Program-made: the position numbers and the translations under genes
From: Glomus cerebriforme
Taxonomy: Eukaryota > Glomeromycota > Glomeromycetes > Glomerales > Glomeraceae
Reading direction: 5' to 3'
DNA: 17,267 nt
Assembly (NCBI GenBank): GCA_003550305.1
Contig: QKYT01000994.1
Location: 10,495-27,761, forward strand
Shown: in pieces, positions 7,985 through 17,267 of the stretch
Layout: the number at the start of each line of letters is the position of its first letter
How positions within the stretch are numbered: the first letter of the stretch is position 1
The notes under the pieces: model-generated
Databases searched by the model: none
Told to the model about the DNA's origin: nothing
The model's input: only the letters and a program-made list of their open reading frames with translations

Positions 7985-9461
7985 CGAGGTTTGGACACAC
8001 TTTTGACTTAGTTCGTGACTGAAAACTAGGAAAGTTCTTTTGACTGAAATAACTATAATAATAGCCCTTACCAATTAGTTAATTATACCATTTCAGCCAC
8101 ATAATTCAATTGACAATACCATCTATATGTATTTAATGGTGATCACCGGCAGAAATGATTCATGAATTATTTTTTTGTATGAATTATTTTAATTTGGAAT
8201 GTTAAAAAATTTTTTTTTTTAATGCCAAAACATGTGAATGATATTAATTAAATCTTTGCAACAATTTTGAATTATTATGTCATCATTAAATTATAAATTA
8301 TACGAAATCTATTGATTTATATTTCATTTTGACTATTGTATTGCTAACAATTTGGTTTATAACACAAAATTTAATAAATTAAAACTTACTAAGGTTATTT
8401 TATGAATTACCGAATTTTATTGAGTTATGATGAATGATAGAATGATAAAATCTATAAATTAAAATTTCACTATGTTTAAATTAATTTTATTTGTCAATTT
8501 CTTAAATATTTATTATTTTATAAATTTTACTCTTCTTTTTCCACCTCTTCTACTTTCATATTTAGGAAATTATTAATAAATATGAAAATTAATACATCAA
8601 TAAAATTTAATTAATTATGACTTCCCCTGCGTAAAAATGTCACAAAATGGTCGGCATTAATTGTTGCGCTCGGTAATATGTGACGAATAAAGTTTTACTA
8701 AAAAAATGAAAAGCAGAGGGGTGACGTAGCGTGATAGATAATATCACATGATTTCACGACTATTTACTGCGCCACGATTAACGAATTTCAATTATCATCC
8801 CGAAGAATTTAATGCAAGTTACTAAATGTTACTCTTTATTAATCTTTAGAAATTAACATGATTCAAAATAATTCAAGTTTTCAAATGGAAATAATAGTTA
8901 ATTAAACTATACGGGTCAATTTTTTATCATAAATAATGTCAAAAAAACTTTCATAGAATAGAGTTTATATCATTATAAACTTACTGAAAAAATTCGAACA
9001 TTTCATATTAAAATATTGTAATATATCGCAGTATGTATATTATGATTAATACATGATGCTACAAACATATTCAATTAAATAAAAAAAAAATTATAAAAGA
9101 ATTGACTATTATGGATTATAATTGTCAATCAATGAGTCTTTCTTTTACATGATGCAATTATTATTAAATTATTATCAATTTATTTTTTTTCATGTGATAT
9201 GGTTATTATTAATGATACTTTCTTTCATATGATACAATTATTTACAAATATGTTCTCATGATCACCAACTCTAGTTAATCAAATTAAAATTTATTTAAGG
9301 GGAAACAATCAACAGTAAATATTATTGTTGTTCATGATATGATGTAAATAATGATTAGAAAACTTTTCGAAGTTAATTTTCCGTTTTTTTTTTTTTTACA
9401 CAAAAATTATGCCAATTGATAATATTATTGGTATTGTTAAAGTCTTTCTAAAGAGAGTAAC
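7985..9461. other. Long AT-rich stretch with short repeats, no gene recognised
   Basis: No frame with protein character is seen. Minor structures are a repeated ATGAATTATTTT at about 8162-8190, and a hairpin GTGATA-GATAA-TATCAC near 8730-8746 within a slightly more GC-rich patch (8620-8780). There is also an 80-bp-spaced pair of related 46-bp segments at 9131-9176 and 9211-9257. Confidence 0.4.
9131..9257. repeat. Imperfect direct repeat, 80-bp period
   Basis: AATGAGTCTTTCTTTTACAT (from 9131) and AATGATACTTTCTTTCATAT (from 9211) open two segments of about 46 bases. They share most positions, including the following GAT-x-CAATTATT. Only two units are seen, so this is a local duplication rather than a satellite. 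Confidence 0.5.
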
Positions 9462-9580
9462 AAATTAAGTGAGGATGAGGTAGCTAATTTATATGTATAT
9501 CAGTTGTATAGTATCTCCTTAACAAGAATATGAACTTGGCTGATATAGAAAAATTACTTGTTTTATGTACAACAAATATA
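9462..9580 (+). pseudogene. Coding-like remnant upstream of the NTPase pseudogene
   Basis: Two short pieces in adjacent frames look like protein: KLSEDEVANLYVYQLYSISL (from 9462, stopping at TGA 9531) and MNLADIEKLLVLCTTNI (9530-9580, then TAA). Charged and hydrophobic residues alternate as in a helical protein. Same strand and proximity suggest N-terminal exons of the decayed gene at 9855-11065, but this is not shown by similarity that I can recognise. Confidence 0.3.
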
Positions 9581-9711
9581 TAACGTTAAGCTTGTATTCT
9601 TGAGGAGACTATCAAAGTCTATTCTGCCTGTGCCATCCTATATCTCGAATAATGCCGAACACTTACTTAATTTTATGCCTTTCTTTCATCCATCAAACAA
9701 TCAAAAAAATA

Positions 9712-9742
9712 CACCCCATCAATATAGGTGAAAGAAGGGGTG
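9712..9742. repeat. Short hairpin CACCCC / GGGGTG
   Basis: CACCCC at 9712-9717 and GGGGTG at 9737-9742 are exact inverted repeats separated by 19 bases, in a strongly AT-rich context. They lie between the two coding remnants on the plus strand. No function is evident. Confidence 0.4.
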
Positions 9743-9854
9743 AAAATCATAGTAAGCCTTTATTTGCACCTTAATAATTGGTCAATACTAATGTGATGCA
9801 TAAACTTTCCAGCTTACTACTTTCCCGCCATTACATTTTTTCACTAACTATTAG

Positions 9855-11065
9855 TGCCAACTACCAAGTATATTATAGCTGAACCAGCTGAACCCAAATT
9901 CATAGAATTTTGCAAAAGACTGAATGAAGCAAAAGTCATCTTTTTATGGTCACAAGATATGCAATTTAGCTTTACTAATAATAAAGTTGATGAAGAAACA
10001 AGCTTGAAATATAACCTGATGCTTATAGTTGAAGAAAGTTTTGAAAAATAATAACTATATTATTCAACAAAAAAGTGTCAAGCACAATGTTTTGTGAAAT
10101 TTGTTAAATCAGACTGATGAATTAAGATAATTGTATCACAGCTTCTTATATAAAATTGTTATTCACAATTAATTTGTCAAATGTTTAAGAATAGTACATC
10201 TCAATTTGGTTGTGTAATTATAGGCCACCTGGAATTGGAAAGTCTTATTTTGGTCTTTTCTTTTTATTTTATTTTTATATTCATTAATAATACAGTTGTA
10301 TAGCAATTAGCTAACTCTTAATTTGGCATCTGCGTACGTTTCTCTCTAGATGGAGATGTTAAAACTGGACATTTTAACTATTTTAGATCAATAATAAACA
10401 AAAAAGAAATTTTTTATTTGATAGATACACAGGTTCCTGAACCACCAAAATTTAGATTTATTAAATCACATGGTATCACAAAATACTATATACAATACCT
10501 ATTTGGGAACAGATCAAGATTTGGAAAAATGTATGAAATCTATTAATGAAGTAGGTATGACCAAAACAGGCTTGTTCACATTCATGTGGAGTCAAACTTT
10601 GTAGATTCTCATTTTCAGTTTGCATTACTATTAATATGAATATCATTGAGAAATAATTTCCATTATTTAATTACATGTAGTGTTAATCAATCAAAATTTG
10701 CTTCATATTAAGACAATCTCTTTGAAGACTTTATTTATAAGCAGTTATCAACAAATCATGATATCAACGTAAGTAAGAATCATAAATAAGTTTATATCTT
10801 GTAAACTATCTTCTATTGTAATATTAATGTTTATAATATGTAGGTAAAAGGGCTTAAGGATTTCAAACAATCTAAATGAGATAATAAATTCACAAAATGA
10901 AATAAGAAATTCCACTTATATTTTGTAGTTCCAACAGATAAATTTGAGACATTTCCCTGGCAATCTTATAGAACTAAGAAGAATGATATTATTAAGAGAT
11001 ATCCATCATGGATTGACGAAAATTTCCAGTATGCATTGGGGATAAAAGGCAAAGTTGGACATTAA
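9855..11065 (+). pseudogene. Decayed P-loop NTPase gene, Crinkler-like family of Glomeromycotina
   Basis: Pieces in order: PTTKYIIAEPAEPKFIEFCK (9857-9916), a stretch of a 64-codon open segment that follows a possible acceptor ATTAG. Then a Walker A motif PPGIGKS at 10225-10245, preceded by TTATAG as acceptor, the first Gly being split by the intron. Then GHFNYFRSIINKKEIFYLID and VPEPPKF (from about 10350, after TCTCTCTAG, with CTAAC as branch site at about 10311). Then DLEKCMKSINEVGM, NLFEDFIYKQL, an intron from GTAAGT (10769) to TAG (10843), and PTDKFETFPWQSYRTKKN to a TAA at 11063-11065. The order NTPase, linker, LFE-type C-terminal domain resembles large secreted or transposon-like Crinkler proteins of these fungi; this is recalled, not tested. 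It is broken by two frameshifts (about 10460-10500 and 10595) and in-frame stops at 10637, 10709, 10877 and 10898. Retained introns rule out a processed copy. Confidence 0.55.
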
Positions 11066-11880
11066 AGAAAAAAATCTTGATTACAATGGATTTTGATCAG
11101 TAATGGAAGAATGGTTTGATCTAAGATGAAAAAAATAATAGAATTTAATGAAATTTGCTGAAAATATAGAAAGTTAGATTGCATTTTATTTTTTTATATC
11201 TGCTTACTATATGTATTTTTAATGTTATTATTAGATAAATAAAAGAGTTGTATTTTAGCATCAATATATATTTAATTTTGATTAATTTTTATTAATTAGT
11301 TACAATCCAACTTTACAATTCTTCTTAAATGCTCTTTTTTCTTAACACCCAGTTTTTCTAAATTGTGTCAAAATCTTAGGCAGAGAAACATGTATTAAAT
11401 ACATGAGATAGTAATATAATATCAAAAAAAGTCATGTTTCTAATATATTATGTGGCAAATTAAATTCCATATTTGGCTAATCAATTTCTCAATTAGGACT
11501 TTTTGATCATGCATGATTTATCAATTAGTTGCGAATTTTGAATATTAGGGAGAAATCATGAGTCATTAACCAATTATAGAGACTTTATATAAACAAATAG
11601 CAATGATTGGAATTTTACGTAATGTAATTTATTATTGATAATTTTGACTCATTTTTATATCCTTAATATTTTTAATTATATAAATACCTCCAAAATTCCA
11701 TATTATTTTTTTAATTATCAATATTATTTATATTAAAATATCCCTACTCCTTAGAGCTTATTCACCTTATTTTAAAAATACATTATCAGCAAGATGGATT
11801 ATTATTCTAAGTTTATTTTCTCTCTCTATCATTTTTAATAACTACTCCCAACAATTCCCATTTAATAAACTTCTTATTAT
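11066..11880. other. AT-rich spacer with short palindromes, no gene recognised
   Basis: Palindromes include CATGTATT-A-AATACATG at 11389-11405, overlapped by AGAAACATG (11384-11392), which also pairs with CATGTTTCT at 11433-11441, and ATCATGCATGAT at 11506-11517. The last 150 bases are pyrimidine-rich and run into the tandem repeat copies, as upstream of copy 1. AATAAA words near 11236 could serve as a polyadenylation signal for the pseudogene upstream. Confidence 0.4.
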
Positions 11881-11979
11881 CTTCCTTATACTGTATATGA
11901 GGTCTTCCTCTATCAGGCAAGGAAACCAGTAATACCAGTCAGTTAGTTGAGCTATTGTCTTCTATCCGGCAGGTTTGGT
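11881..11979 (+). repeat. Leader-like dispersed repeat, copy 2
   Basis: It shares CTTCCTTATACTGTATAT, CAGGCAAGGAAA, CCAGTCAGTTAGTTGAG and CCGGCAGGTTTGG with copy 1, in the same order and orientation, with small insertions and deletions between the blocks. The 3' block TTTAGATTAGAATT is replaced by T-rich sequence. It stands 132 bases ahead of copy 3, so the pair looks like a tandem duplication. Confidence 0.8.
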
Positions 11980-12012
11980 AATTTTTTTAAATTCCTTTAA
12001 ACTTCCTCTTCT

Positions 12013-12110
12013 CTTCCTTATACTGTATATAGANGTCTTCTTCGTATCAGGCAAGGAAAGACNGGTCAGATCTGGCTGGTTTGGTTTAGACTAGAATTCC
12101 CTTTCCATTT
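12013..12110 (+). repeat. Leader-like dispersed repeat, copy 3
   Basis: It begins CTTCCTTATACTGTATAT, then has TATCAGGCAAGGAAA, a GGTCAG block, GGCTGGTTTGGTTTAGAC and TAGAATTCCC. It keeps the 3' block seen in copy 1 but lacks about 27 bases of the middle (the GTTAG...CTAAC hairpin). Two unresolved bases (12034 and 12063) fall inside it. An ATG follows at 12142, about 130 bases after the start of the repeat, against 149 for copy 1. Confidence 0.8.
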
Positions 12111-12141
12111 CCTTATATACTTATTATTAACTACTTTATTT

Positions 12142-12990
12142 ATGAGCTCATGTAATATAAATACCAATCTAGATTTGGAGAAAATGAAGATTTAATGATT
12201 TTAAAGGAGAAAATTGGATTCATTTTATGACATGAATAAAGCTTTATAACTCAGGCAGAAACAGATGATATTTTACAATTTCCACGAATAAAATTAAATC
12301 AGGAGAAGAGAATGTGTAAAGATGGTATAATAGGGTGAATATAACGCAGATTTTTTTATCATCAACAAAATTAACTGGTAGTGGTGGTGTTCTCTCTTAT
12401 TTGTGGTCTTTCTTACACAGAGAGAAAGAGGGTATGAAAAAGACACAAGAGAAAAGAAAGTAAACAATGATGAACATTTTTATTAACAAAAAAATAACAT
12501 AATGGTGAATGTCAAAATTACTGAAGAATTTACTGTAGAAGATACATTGGATAAAGTTTATTTTACCATTATCAAATTGCTCCTTTACAACCAATACTGT
12601 AGAAATTTAAATGGAATGCTATGTGAATTGAAAGAAGAGGGAACCCAAGGTGTTTGGGCTTCAGGGGAGTATAGTCACAAGGCTGAAACTTTAAGGAATT
12701 GATAGAAGGGCACCACATATGGAAAGGTATAGCAAAAAGAATAAACCAACATATAATAAATTGATGAAACAAACATAAAAGGAGATTCAGAACAGGAAAT
12801 TTTACGACTTTAGAGATTATATCAAAGTCTAAAGTGAACACAGGAAAATTTGAATTATGAATAAAAGGGAGAAATAATAATAAATCAAAGTAAACAAATA
12901 TAGATGATAAACAAATAGTCAAAATCATATGGTGTAAGATAAATAATATCATACGAAAAACTGGGTGTATGGGTGGAATAAAGGACAACA
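12142..12990 (+). pseudogene. Decayed purine-rich gene behind repeat copy 3
   Basis: ATG at 12142 opens 17 codons (MSSCNINTNLDLEKMKI). Shifted frames then give NEDLMILKEKIGFIL, ITQAETDDILQFPRIKLNQ (about 12246-12302) and, from a proper ATG at 12502 to TGA at 12702, a 66-codon frame with ITEEFTVEDTLDKVYF and ELKEEGTQGVWASGEYSHKA. After a further shift come ELIEGHHIWKGIAKRINQ and IQNRKFYDFRDYIKV. The strand is purine-rich throughout, as in coding DNA of AT-rich fungi, and charged residues are plentiful. No family is recognised. The 66-codon piece could be an intact exon. A long hydrophobic frame on the opposite strand (12991-12572) is best explained as its mirror image. Confidence 0.35.
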
Positions 12991-15900
12991 AATAAATTGG
13001 TATAACAACAAAAAATCAGAATTGATTAATAAGAAATATATATGCGATATAAATACAAATAGTTATTATTTTGGAAGACATACAGAATAGTTATTATATT
13101 AATTTTTAGTTTATTATTTAGTAGAAGATATAATTTATATAATTCAAATATAACATTTTATTATTTTTTTTTATATTTATGTAATTTTAATCAACTTATT
13201 ATATTTACTAAAAATGAATAAATAAATAATAAATAAAAACCAATATTAAATTGTTGAGAATTTCTTGAAAGAATACCTTTTGAAAATTTTGAAATGTTAA
13301 ATATATTGCAAGTTGAAGGTTTGGTCTGAAACATGCATTTATTATTTGCAATTCTGATGTAAATACAGATTTAAATAAGATGATTAAATAAAATAAGTTT
13401 ATGGTTTCACAAAAATTATCTTTATCATTATAGATTGAATCTCTCCATTTGACATATCAGCAGATTTGTCTTTTTTTATGGAATTAAGAAGGTTGAAGGT
13501 TAAGCTACTTTTATAATTCATAAATATTGATATTACTTTTTCATATTTAATGCTACTTTTTTAATTTGTTTTTTTTTTAAATAAAATAAAATAACTTTTA
13601 TTCTAATTAATCATTTATTTAAAATGAATTCTGATAAAAAAATTCCATTTTTATAGTTTATAATTTAAATTCACATCATTTCGATAATTCTTTATGACCG
13701 GAATTATAATAAATGTCAGTCAGTTACTAAAATAAGTAATAAAATTCTTACTGATATTATTAAAAATTGTCTAAAAAAAGCGCGATCTACATTATTTTTT
13801 GGTTTAAATAATTTACTTATCAAAAATATTATTGGAAAATGTGTCACTACTTTCTTTTTAGATCATGAGTTGGGGATCTAATTATATCTTTTATAATACA
13901 GTATATGTAATTTATTTTAAATTTACTTAATAACAACTTTAGTGAAAATAAAATTATATTATTGGAGACATTGGTGATGAAGGTATCAAACAGATAAAAA
14001 TGAAAAGATATTTTCATTTTTTTAGAAATTATCAAAAAAAAAAATAAAAAATAAAATCAAACAAAAAAAAAAGTCCAATGAACAAAAACAATTCACAAAA
14101 CAAATCTCATTAGTAAATAAAACCTCTCAAGCTTAGAATCAATGCCTCTACAGTATAATGTAAACAGCTTAATTTAAACACAAAAAAAATTTTTTACAAT
14201 TATTAACCTACTATATCAAACAAATAAAAAGGAGACTCTGACAATATTATGTAAAATTTTTTAAATATAGATGATATTAGAATAAATTGATTCTATAACT
14301 TATTATATTCAATAAATCTTGTTATTTTATTAGAATCATTAATTTCATTTTTATTTTTTAATAATTAAATATAAAAAAAAATTCTCATAAATGGAATTAG
14401 TTGGTCAAAAATGGAATAATATTGTAATATAATAAAAATGCAAAATAATTTATTTAAATTTATAAAATTTATTTTTATATAATTATCATCTATTTTAATA
14501 CTTTAATATGATAATTTTTAAAACAACTACAATAATACAATTACTTTTATTTTTTATTATAACCCATTTCAATATGTAATAGAAAGCAGATAAAATCAAT
14601 TTTGGAATTTAATAAATTTAGATTTGAATGTTTAAAGATAAACAAGTCATTACCAAAGATAAAATGTGTAGTTTTTCACAATCAAAAAAAAAGATAAATA
14701 GCAATACTTAAATTCTGAATAATTATTATTTATTTTTTATTTTTTTGCCATTGAAAATATAACTGATTTATTTTTTAAAAAAATTGTTAATTATTATTGT
14801 TTTACAATTAAAATTTTTATATTTCACAACATCAAAAAAAATTTAAAATTATAAGATGTTAATCTTATTAAAGATATTATTATTGCATTTTACTTTTTAT
14901 TATTTTATTGGTTTAAAATAGAAGTCATATTAAAAATTTCAAAAAATAATTTTGGTTTATCTTTCTTTACCCTTCATACTCTAATAAATTTTATATTAAT
15001 TTTTACAAAACTTTTATCTATCATTAATTCATATTATATAAATAAAATTTTATTATTTTTTTTTTAAAAAAGTCAATATTCTTTCTAAAAAAAATACACA
15101 AAATATTAAAAAAAAAATTATTTTATAAGAAAATTCTAATCACTTGAAAAAAAATAATAAATTGAAAAGCCAATGTAGGACTTAAAAATAGAGGTCAGAT
15201 TAAAAATTTTATTTATATATAATAATACAGAAAATAAGAATTTCTTATTCATATCCAAAGTATTATATAAATATCTTGAATATTGTAAATGTCTTCTTGT
15301 TGGACTAAAATGATATGATTCATATGAAATAATTTCTTCAAAAAATACAGTATATAAACTATTAAAAATAAGCTTTATTTCTAATACTCTTCTGAAAAAA
15401 GTTCTTTAATTAAGGTCTATTGACCTTGAAGTAATAGTTAATTATGTATCATTTTATATATATTAAATTATCAATTTATATTATAAGATTTAAAAAAAAA
15501 ATAAATAAAGCTGAATTGATTTCAAATTTTGAATTTCATATTATTTATATTAAATTTAAAGTAAAGCATCTCATGGGCCAGCTTGCAAGATACCTTAATT
15601 TAATGTTTATATCAACCATTTTGTTAATCAATATTAGAAGTATTAAAAGCAACCTTTTGCTTACTTATTATGGGGTTTATTAAATATGAGAAAATATTAG
15701 AAACTATTGAGTTATAAATTATAATACAAGGAAATATTTAGTAAAAATATTTGTATATTATCATTATGAATATAATGAAACTTTTTTAAAGTAAAATTAT
15801 TAAAAACAATACACATACTGTATTACTTAATATTTGTAATAATTTAGATACTTGAATTTAAAAATTTTATATTTAAATATCTAATTTTACAAACAAATAT

Positions 15901-16428
15901 TTAAATATACTAATTCTAATAGAAAACTGGTGCAGAGTATCAACTACCAAGGCTCTAAAGCTCTAAAGACCTAAAAGATTTAAATATAAAGTGTTTATAT
16001 TTTGAAGGAAAATTAAAACTGTGCTTATCTTAAACTTCATATAAAATACAGTATTATTTTATGATGTATTCTTTATAACCTAAAGTTTTTCACTTTTAAT
16101 AATAGATGCATATTAATGTATCAGATTTTTGTTCTTATATTTAATATGTAAATACTTAAAGAAGTTTATCTACTTCTGGTGCTGTAAATGAAATACTAAT
16201 AAGCAATAGACTTTTATCACATCTTTTGCATAAAAAATTCATATCTTTAACTATTATTTAGCAATATTATATTATTTGAAGAAAGCTTTGAGTTAGATCA
16301 AGTTTGTGATTAGAGATTAAAATATAAATATTATTTAAAAAAAAAACATATTAACAAATTTAATGTTATTATATTTTATATAACCAAAAGAAACAGGTCT
16401 CTATTTAATATATTAAATTTGAGATTAA

Positions 16429-16501
16429 TATTACTGTACTATATTAAACTTATTTAAAATATAGATATAGATATATTTCTTAAGTATATAGTACAGTAAT
16501 A
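16429..16501. repeat. Inverted repeat with TACTGTA arms
   Basis: TATTACTGTACTATAT (16429-16444) is the exact reverse complement of 16486-16501. The 41-base centre is itself partly self-complementary (ATAGATATAGATATAT). Each arm contains the TACTGTA word that is frequent elsewhere in the window. It could be a very small foldback element or a DNA-binding site pair. Confidence 0.65.
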
Positions 16502-17047
16502 GTAATTAAAAAAAGTTTAGGTATTAGAAAAAAAAAGATAAATCAAAAATTATCTTTAATACTACCAAATAAATTCAGCATATATTAAATTTAAGAATTG
16601 ATCATGAAAAATATTAAATAATAATTATAATCATTATATAAAGATAATTACAGCAGATTAAATATTTTATAATAATTTCAACAATTATTTAAAAAATATA
16701 ATAGATAAGGCTTATAAATTGGAAGATTAAACAATCTAAATTCATTAAAAATAAGAATATTATTAATTTGCTTAGATAAATTAATTTTTTAGAATCTTGT
16801 AATAAAATTTAAAATAATATAGTCATTCATTTTTTTATTTTTTTATTAATATATTTATTTAACAATATATTCAGATTGCACTATATAGCAGTTGTTATCA
16901 GATGATTACCATTTTAATAGTGTTATCACTTGTGATTAGCTTTTATGCTAAATAGTGCTTTCAAAATAAGAAGGAAGTAGGCATAAATTTGGTTAGTGTC
17001 AATTTTCCCTTCCTTTCATGTGAAGCATTTGTAATAAAACATGATTT

Positions 17048-17092
17048 ATCACACTGCACTGTATCACACCACAATACATCACACCCATATTT
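17048..17092 (+). repeat. Three 15-bp tandem units starting ATCACAC
   Basis: ATCACAC begins at 17048, 17063 and 17078, exactly 15 bases apart; the remaining eight bases of each unit are diverged but C/A-rich. It is a short minisatellite with no evident role. Confidence 0.55.
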
Positions 17093-17215
17093 TACTATAT
17101 GCATATCATGTCAATTTTCAATTTCCATATGAACTAAATAATAATCATAATTTAATGCACAGTCCAAATTGGCATATATTATAATTTCAATAGTAAGGCG
17201 ACATAAAGTTAAAAA

Positions 17216-17267
17216 ATTGGTTCTCATATCCCGTCCGGGTCGGCTGAATGGAAATCCAAATTTCAAA
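17216..17267. mobile_element. Terminus of a second element related to 4473-4846 (runs off the window)
   Basis: ATTGGTTCTCATA at 17216-17228, followed by a CCGTCCGGGTCGG block, matches the reverse complement of the right end of the element at 4473-4846, where the same terminus is followed by ATCCGGCCGGGTCAATC. The match extends about 30 bases and then diverges. The rest of this copy lies beyond the window, so its size and coding content are unknown. Confidence 0.5.

Larger units (their letters stand above)
13011..17215. other. Very AT-rich gene-free stretch
   Basis: Over 4 kb with long A and T runs and no frame of convincing composition. The longest ATG frame, 79 codons at 15444-15683, is almost all Ile, Lys, Asn, Leu, Tyr and Phe and looks like chance. 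A 30-codon piece near 16160-16260 (SGAVNEILISNRLLSHLLHK) has more normal composition but no context. Structures seen are the inverted repeat at 16429-16501, a palindrome AAGGTC-TATT-GACCTT at 15412-15427, a GCTCTAAA duplication at about 15952, and the 15-bp tandem at 17048. Confidence 0.5.

Noticed and set aside
8620..8780. Possible inverted-repeat element with CCCCT ends
   Set aside because: The arms (CCCCTGCG and the reverse complement of GCAGAGGGG) match over too few bases to separate from chance.
9854..9856. Start codon for the 65-codon frame at 9854
   Set aside because: The codon is GTG, not expected to start a fungal nuclear gene; ATTAG ending at 9854 fits a splice acceptor better.
12397..12594. 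65-codon Phe/Ile-rich frame on the minus strand
   Set aside because: Same mirror effect; it overlaps the better plus-strand frame starting at 12502.
12572..12991. 139-codon hydrophobic frame on the minus strand
   Set aside because: It is the mirror of purine-rich plus-strand sequence, which yields Leu/Phe/Ile/Ser-rich text on the other strand; no signal, motif or context supports it.
13847..14035. 62-codon minus-strand frame
   Set aside because: Low-complexity Ile/Lys/Phe text in an AT desert; expected by chance.
15412..15427. AAGGTC-TATT-GACCTT as a receptor-type binding site
   Set aside because: Only one short palindrome in a gene-free region; such pairs are expected occasionally and fungi lack the receptors that it resembles.
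15444..15683. 79-codon plus-strand frame
   Set aside because: Composition is that of random AT-rich DNA (Ile, Lys, Asn, Tyr, Leu, Phe); no motif, and no neighbouring exon signals.

Overview
The window reads as AT-rich nuclear DNA (roughly three quarters A+T by eye) of an arbuscular mycorrhizal fungus, most likely Rhizophagus or a close Glomeromycotina relative. This is an inference from gene content and style. It holds the start of a kinase with the paired-CxxC, Trp-rich N-terminus expanded in these fungi, a decayed Sel1-repeat gene, the first half of a fungal P450, and a decayed P-loop NTPase gene resembling their Crinkler-type families. There are spliceosomal intron signals, long gene-poor AT tracts and several small repeats. 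No bacterial operon, rRNA, tRNA or CRISPR is visible.

Layout. 1-404 (minus): 5' end of a kinase-like gene that runs off the window. 405-1527: no gene seen. 1528-1985 (minus): Sel1-repeat pseudogene. 2698-3507 (minus): N-terminal half of a cytochrome P450, ending at what looks like a splice donor with no recognisable second half. 4375-4846: a hairpin, then a 374-bp element with terminal inverted repeats; a related terminus lies at the very end of the window (17216-17267). 5826-5934: copy 1 of a roughly 100-bp repeat, followed by a 49-codon reading frame with a CxxC motif (5977-6126) and purine-rich decayed sequence to about 7030. 7512-7883 (plus): a 123-codon open frame without a usable ATG, apparently a terminal exon whose end is supplied by a 146-bp foldback element (7839-7984). 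9462-11065 (plus): decayed multi-exon P-loop NTPase gene with at least two readable intron borders. 11881-12110: two tandem copies of the same roughly 100-bp repeat, again followed by an ATG and decayed purine-rich sequence (12142-12990). 13011-17215: very AT-rich, no supportable gene, several short repeats.

Most genes here are broken, truncated or partial, so the window looks like a gene graveyard in a repeat-rich accessory compartment. There is no sign that the genes work together. The most unusual signal is the three-copy repeat beginning CTTCCTTATACTGTATAT. It carries internal inverted repeats, lies about 130-150 bases ahead of an ATG at both loci, and shares the word TACTGTA/TACAGTA with many other sites in the window.
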